A DNA stretch of 64,000 nt from assembly GCA_015680685.1 (NCBI GenBank), contig MNCI01037976.1, positions 129,885 to 193,884 on the forward strand. Reading direction: 5' to 3'. Source of the DNA: Gnetum montanum (lineage: Eukaryota > Streptophyta > Gnetopsida > Gnetales > Gnetaceae). The notes under the pieces are model-generated. The model was not told where the DNA came from and ran no database searches. It saw only the letters and a list, made by a program, of their open reading frames with translations. This document shows, piece after piece, positions 59,606-64,000 of this stretch (position 1 is the stretch's first letter; each line of letters starts with the position of its first letter). The position numbers and the translations under genes are program-made.

Positions 59606-60258
59606 TGATGAGGCATCCTAGAGGAAGTATAGATTAACCCCCACTATGATGCATTAGTAACTCTCCTATTTAGGCCTCATCATAAGAGTGCGAGAGCATA
59701 GGCATGTTCATCTCTACGATTGGTACATGACATAGGTATGTTCATCCTTATCGCTAGTCCTCCAAAAGGCTAGTGGTTGCAGGTCATAGGTTGACAGATC
59801 ATAGCACTAGTTGGATAAATACAAGACTAATAAAAGGTGTAGGCCATGGCTATTTATGAGTGCACATGGAAATGTTTCACATGATACACTAAGTACGAAT
59901 ATGCTAGTAACCACATGGGCTGTGTATATGATAGTATTAATTTGTGGTTCATGGCAGTGATAATGTATATTATGATTAGATTATGATTATATGGGTCATG
60001 GGTTGTGTAACGAATGTATGATATATTATGTTGAATAGTGGTTTTAGCTATGATTTTATCATGGTAATCTATTCTCTTTGATAAAAATTATGCTAGTGTT
60101 AGATGTAATAAGATGTATGTACATGTGTTGCTCTTAGCATGCACAAGACTAACCATTGATGTAGGCTTCCTTGTATCCCACTTCTCTACTCTAGTGCAAC
60201 GCTTGTGAACCATCTAGTAGGGGAAGTGTAAAGGCTTCTCACTCAATTTTATACTGAC

Positions 60259-60266
60259 TATATATA
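60259..60266 (+). promoter_or_regulatory. TATA box of the Athila-type 5' LTR
   Basis: TATATATA followed about 40 bases later by an AG-repeat leader (AGAGAGAGAGAG). Transcription would run right through the GATATC array into gag. Confidence 0.4.
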
Positions 60267-60627
60267 GTTAAATATGGAAGTCATAGGAGTATAGACAAGA
60301 ACATAGAGAGAGAGAGTAAAATAGGGGAGATTCTCTAGGGATTGGTTAATGTATATTTCAATGTATAGTAGTATGTTTTATCTACATTTGTATGAAACTA
60401 TCTCTATACTCTTATATCTATGTTGATAATGGTTATGTATTTTTGTATCTTATGAGAGCAATGTAGATTATTATTTTATGTAGATATATTTAGTTTTTTG
60501 TGCAATTTGGTCTTCTTTATTATAACATCATTCTACACCTCCTTAATTTTTAGTTCATCATGCTTTTATTATGGTATTACTAGTGATCTTAGACATCATC
60601 CTAACTAATGAGTCATGAATTTGCTGG

Positions 60628-60812
60628 CTGTGATATCACTACCATGATATCACAGTCGTGATATCACAGTGGCTATGATATCACATTCATGATATCGTAG
60701 TGGTTGTGATATCGCTACAGCCATGATATCACATGGGCTATGATATTGCGTATGCAATATCACAACCGCAATATCACATCAGCCACTGTGCTATCGCATA
60801 TGCGATATCATG
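60628..60812. repeat. Array of GTGATATCAC palindromes
   Basis: About a dozen copies of GATATC or close variants occur in 185 bp, spaced 13-19 bp. Perfect GATATC lies near 60632, 60645, 60660, 60677, 60691, 60708, 60725 and 60803, and variants such as CAATATCAC near 60756 and 60770. Most sit in the wider palindrome GTGATATCAC. The array lies downstream of the predicted TATA, so it would be transcribed. Confidence 0.85.
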
Positions 60813-61553
60813 GCCTACCTCAATTTCTATAATTAAGAGTTTGTTTTCCTTGTTCTAGCATCTAGTTTAGTTCCTTAGCGAAGCTCTAGAAATTTTATCC
60901 CTCTAGAGATAGAATTATTTTCCAGTGTCTGCCTACAGTGTCGTGAATGTAATTGTACGACATCCTTTATTCGAGTGTGACATACTTGGACACACACATG
61001 ACCAGAAATAAAGATCAAGATTAATTCATCATTGTAGAATTCACTTATTTTAATTAATTATTACTTATTGCTTTCCTAGTTAATATATCTCACCCTTAAA
61101 CTCCTCTTAAAACGCAGAATGAGTACGACTTGATTACGAGCATTTAAGTGTGACTGCTTGGTAACCTAGTAGCATACCTAGGACCTATGCTTGGTAATCC
61201 CAGTGATAGTCATGCACAAAGTCCAAGATGTATATGGATAATCAAGGAATAGATGCTCATCGCACTTAGGCTAGATTAGATTCTCTTACCCTTTCTCTCC
61301 TAGTTTAGCTTAGTTAATTTTACTTTCCATTTCCTTCAGGAGTAGCATTAGATTAGAAACCCATCATACACCTCACTCTGGGATAAACCATGCGTGACAA
61401 AGCTAATACTAGTCTAGGTGGGAAGATAGCAAACTACAACCTAAGGCTAACTATCTAGATGCCACAACTAGTCCATCTGTAAAGTTTGACCAGATCGTGC
61501 ATGTAACGCTTGTACTCGTATGATTGAGTGTAGGGGTACCTTGCCACTCATCA

Positions 61554-61572
61554 TTGTCGCCGTTATCAAGGA
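61554..61572 (+). promoter_or_regulatory. tRNA-Asp-type primer-binding site
   Basis: TTGTCGCCGTTATCAAGGA corresponds to TTGGCGCCGTTGCCGGGGA, followed by CGATGCTAG as in many plant elements of this type. It directly adjoins the LTR end at 61553. Confidence 0.8.
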
Positions 61573-61694
61573 CGATGCTAGTTATTTAGATTAGTTATAT
61601 CATACAAGGTTGTTGTAAAGGACTTAACGATATATATTTTAGAAAAAATAATTATAAAAAAGTCACATCTAAATTCACACACAACTTCACAACC

Positions 61695-63617
61695 ATGCCT
61701 CTCCTACAAGATTACAATAATGCCACAGTTAGTGAGTATGTTCATTGGAGAACCAACAAACTATATGACAATGAATATTGGAGTATGCAATCGGAGGTGG
61801 GGGTTTCTTATAAGCATAAACAAAAGCAACGTCATCCCAACACACGAAATCATAATCTACCCGATGGTGATGAACCCCCACTGGCCACTACAAGCTTAAT
61901 GCAAATACAAGAGGCTGTTCAAATCTTTCATAGGCATCGTAAAGAGAGGTGTCTACCCAAGCTCAATTTAAAAAACTTTCCTAAATTTTCAAGATTCTAT
62001 GACTTAGATCCACATCAACATTTACAAGCCTTCTACGATGCTTGCACATGGAATAACAATAATAATGGATGGAAAAAAATTAAGCTCTTTCCCATGACAT
62101 TCGTTGGCCAAGAAAAAGTATGGTATAGATCATTAAAACCAAATTCAATACAACATTGGTCAAAAATGGTAGAAGTCTTTAACAAAAAATATCAAGCCTA
62201 CGCAAGATTGTTAGCCTTGAGGAAACAAATCCAAGGATGGAAACAAGCACAACATGAACCCTTGGACATAGCTTAGAAATATATCATACATTGTTAAACA
62301 ACTGTCCAAGCCATGGGTTTTCCGAGGAAAGGCTAATGTATTATATCATTGATGGGCTATGTAATGAAATAAGAGAGACCTTAGGAATGTATGCCCAAGG
62401 TCAACTATATGAACTATGAACTCATCAAGTCCAAGAGCTTATTAAGTGGGTAGCAAAAGAGGAAGGCAAATTGGCTAGACGAGAGAGTATTGAAAAACAT
62501 CAATGGTACTAGAATCTTAACTTAACAAAGGTCCATGATCATAGAAAGGAGAAAGCAACCAATATCAAGGTGGAAACATCATCTTTGCCAACACAACAAA
62601 CATTAGAAGAGGTCGAGGCAAAGATTAATAAGATGTTGGAATGGACATATCAAAAGTGTGGAGACTTTATTGACATTATTGGAGATAGAGTTTTGACAAC
62701 CCAAGAAGAAGGACAAAACATTAGACATTTGAAGAGAAGAAATGAAGGAAATAAGTGCTTAATTTCTAATCATACATACGAATGCAACATATGCCTGTAT
62801 GATCATCCCAAGGGCNGATACATACGAATGCAACATATGCCTGTATGATCATCCCAAGGGCCAATGCCCAATCTTGTTACATTTATATGAGCATTGGGAA
62901 AACACGTTACATCTAGAGTTCATACATAGATACTGTGTTCGATCATAGTGGCAACAATCCTAGTTGTGGTGAAGACGCTTATCAAGTTCAACATCCTGTT
63001 TCTACAACTGGGCCAACATACTCTATCTCACCACATTAATATTCTCCACAATACTATCAACCCATGCCTCCAACACAACCACCACCTTGTGTATCTTATA
63101 CACCTCATAACTTTCAACATTCTCATCCTTTCCCTCCTTCTACAATAGCACCAACTATTTGCACCATAGCAACAACCCATGAACACTACTTGTGCTAATG
63201 CTACCAACAGTAGTGAGAAACCTCAGCAACATCAAAAGTGCCCCTTCTTTAAGCACAACCATAAGAAGGGACAACACAATTTCCAGGCCATTGCATCCTC
63301 CAACTCAGTACAAGTCCCACACTATGGTGCACCCTTATCTTCGAACCCAACACCTCATGTAACTTCATCAAGGCCACCATCTAACACTCTAGCAATCATA
63401 TGGCCCAATGAACACAGACATGGAGAGTGATAAGCCAATCCTTTCATACCATCTAATGGTCCCAAACATCATAGTGGGTCAACTCGTTATCTGGGAACTA
63501 CATCGTATAAATTTCCCCACTATGCTCATTATAATCAAGTGTGTGAAACCTGATGGGGTAAATATGACTGAGCCAAAATACTTCCAAAATGCAAGGATCC
63601 CCATCATCAATTATTAA
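61695..63617 (+). pseudogene. gag of the plus-strand Athila-type element
   Basis: The best preserved gag in the window. A 193-codon frame (61695-62276) holds the gag domain: GDEPPLATTSLMQIQEAVQI near 61875, FPKFSRFYDLDPHQHLQAFY near 61985, VWYRSLKP near 62120, and MVEVFNKKY near 62170. After a TAG at 62274 the same domain continues (YHTLLNNCPSHGFSEERLMY near 62290). A coiled-coil-like part is followed by the finger CNICLYDHPKG(QC) near 62785-62865, a CX2CX3HX4C arrangement. This is spoiled in the assembly by an N and a 44-bp duplication. Pro/His/Thr-rich sequence follows to 63617. It is probably non-functional. Confidence 0.8.
62772..62861. other. Perfect 44-bp duplication around a single N (probable assembly artefact)
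   Basis: ATACATACGAATGCAACATA and the next 24 bases occur at 62772-62815 and again, identically, at 62818-62861. They are separated by an N at 62816 and one G. Everything else in the window is highly diverged, so a perfect copy beside an N suggests an unmerged contig overlap. Counting it once restores a continuous finger motif. Confidence 0.85.
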
Positions 63618-64000
63618 TCCTTGTCATCCTCAACTATTTAGCTATGAGGGATATCCCTCATTTTAATAAGTAGGATTAATAACCACTTTTTATTTTTCTT
63701 TAATTTTTCAATTTTTGTTTTCTAGTTTTTCATTTTTGAACTTTTTGTTTTATCTTCTTATCTTTTGTATTTTTGTCTTTTTATGTTTTTGTAAGTAATC
63801 TCGTCTATGAATAAAAAACTCATGCGGATCATTGGCTGAGGTGTGTTCTATGTTATTAAGTCATGAGTGATCAATTATTTGGACAGTGAGCCCATTACAC
63901 CCACTCATCCATTCTACAAATAAAGAGGTTCTGTTCAAGGGTACAGTGATATTCTTGACATTCTTAAAACTAAAAATTAATTTTGTGTTCATTGTACCCA
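63618..64000. other. T-rich sequence after gag
   Basis: After the last gag-like frame comes a T-rich stretch (63660-63800) with no coding signal. It resembles 36980-37100, which follows integrase in the related element. Either pol is deleted and this is the 3' untranslated region, or pol lies beyond the window. Confidence 0.4.

Larger units (their letters stand above)
59606..61553 (+). repeat. 5' LTR of the plus-strand Athila-type element at the window end
   Basis: The inner end ACTCATCA at 61546-61553 directly precedes a tRNA-Asp-type primer site. TGATGAG at 59606 is the matching inverted end, giving an LTR of about 1.95 kb, but this outer border is inferred. A TATA box lies at 60259-60266, followed by AG-rich leader sequence. 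GATATC palindromes lie at 60628-60812. The partner LTR is outside the window. Confidence 0.5.

Overview
The window looks like repeat-rich intergenic DNA from a large plant nuclear genome. It is AT-rich, contains no intact host gene that I can recognise, and consists mostly of LTR retrotransposons nested in one another and badly decayed. Plant origin follows from the families seen: Ty3/gypsy elements of the Tat/Ogre type (with a second RNase H), the Athila type (tRNA-Asp primer site), a chromovirus-type pol and a Ty1/copia element. A gymnosperm or a large-genome monocot would fit, but the sequence does not settle it. Many stops are CAG-to-TAG, CAA-to-TAA or TGG-to-TGA/TAA changes, as expected from deamination of methylated cytosine.

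Layout. 1-1530: + strand 3' end of a Tat-type element (integrase, then a 36-bp tandem repeat). 2483-19.7 kb: a large minus-strand Tat/Ogre-type element. Reading leftwards it has a 5' LTR, gag, protease, an antisense multi-exon gene between protease and RT, then RT, RNase H, a second RNase H, integrase, tandem repeats and a truncated 3' LTR. 19.7-20.7 kb: LTR-like debris. 20.7-25.2 kb (minus) and 25.2-about 38 kb (plus): two Athila-type elements head to head. The plus copy is split by a Ty1/copia element at 27033-32981 that has both LTRs. 38-44 kb: LTR-like sequence, an unrecognised + strand coding relic, a tandem duplication and a LINE endonuclease relic. 44.2-49.4 kb: minus-strand chromovirus-type 3' half with a long LTR. 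49429-50218: solo LTR with target-site duplication. 50.2-56.7 kb: a minus-strand gag split by a 5.3-kb non-autonomous LTR element (50608-55912, target-site duplication TCTTG) that carries a 5S-rRNA-like sequence. 57.0-57.9 kb: third copy of the copia LTR. 59.6-64 kb: 5' LTR, primer site and gag of a + strand Athila-type element that runs off the window.

The most interesting points are these. First, a spliced antisense gene lies inside the Tat/Ogre-type element at 9818-13205; five introns join exons in a consistent reading frame. Second, a 5S-rRNA-like sequence lies inside a non-autonomous LTR element. Third, three unrelated LTRs each carry their own array of short palindromes. One single-N join with a perfect 44-bp duplication (62772-62861) looks like an assembly artefact.
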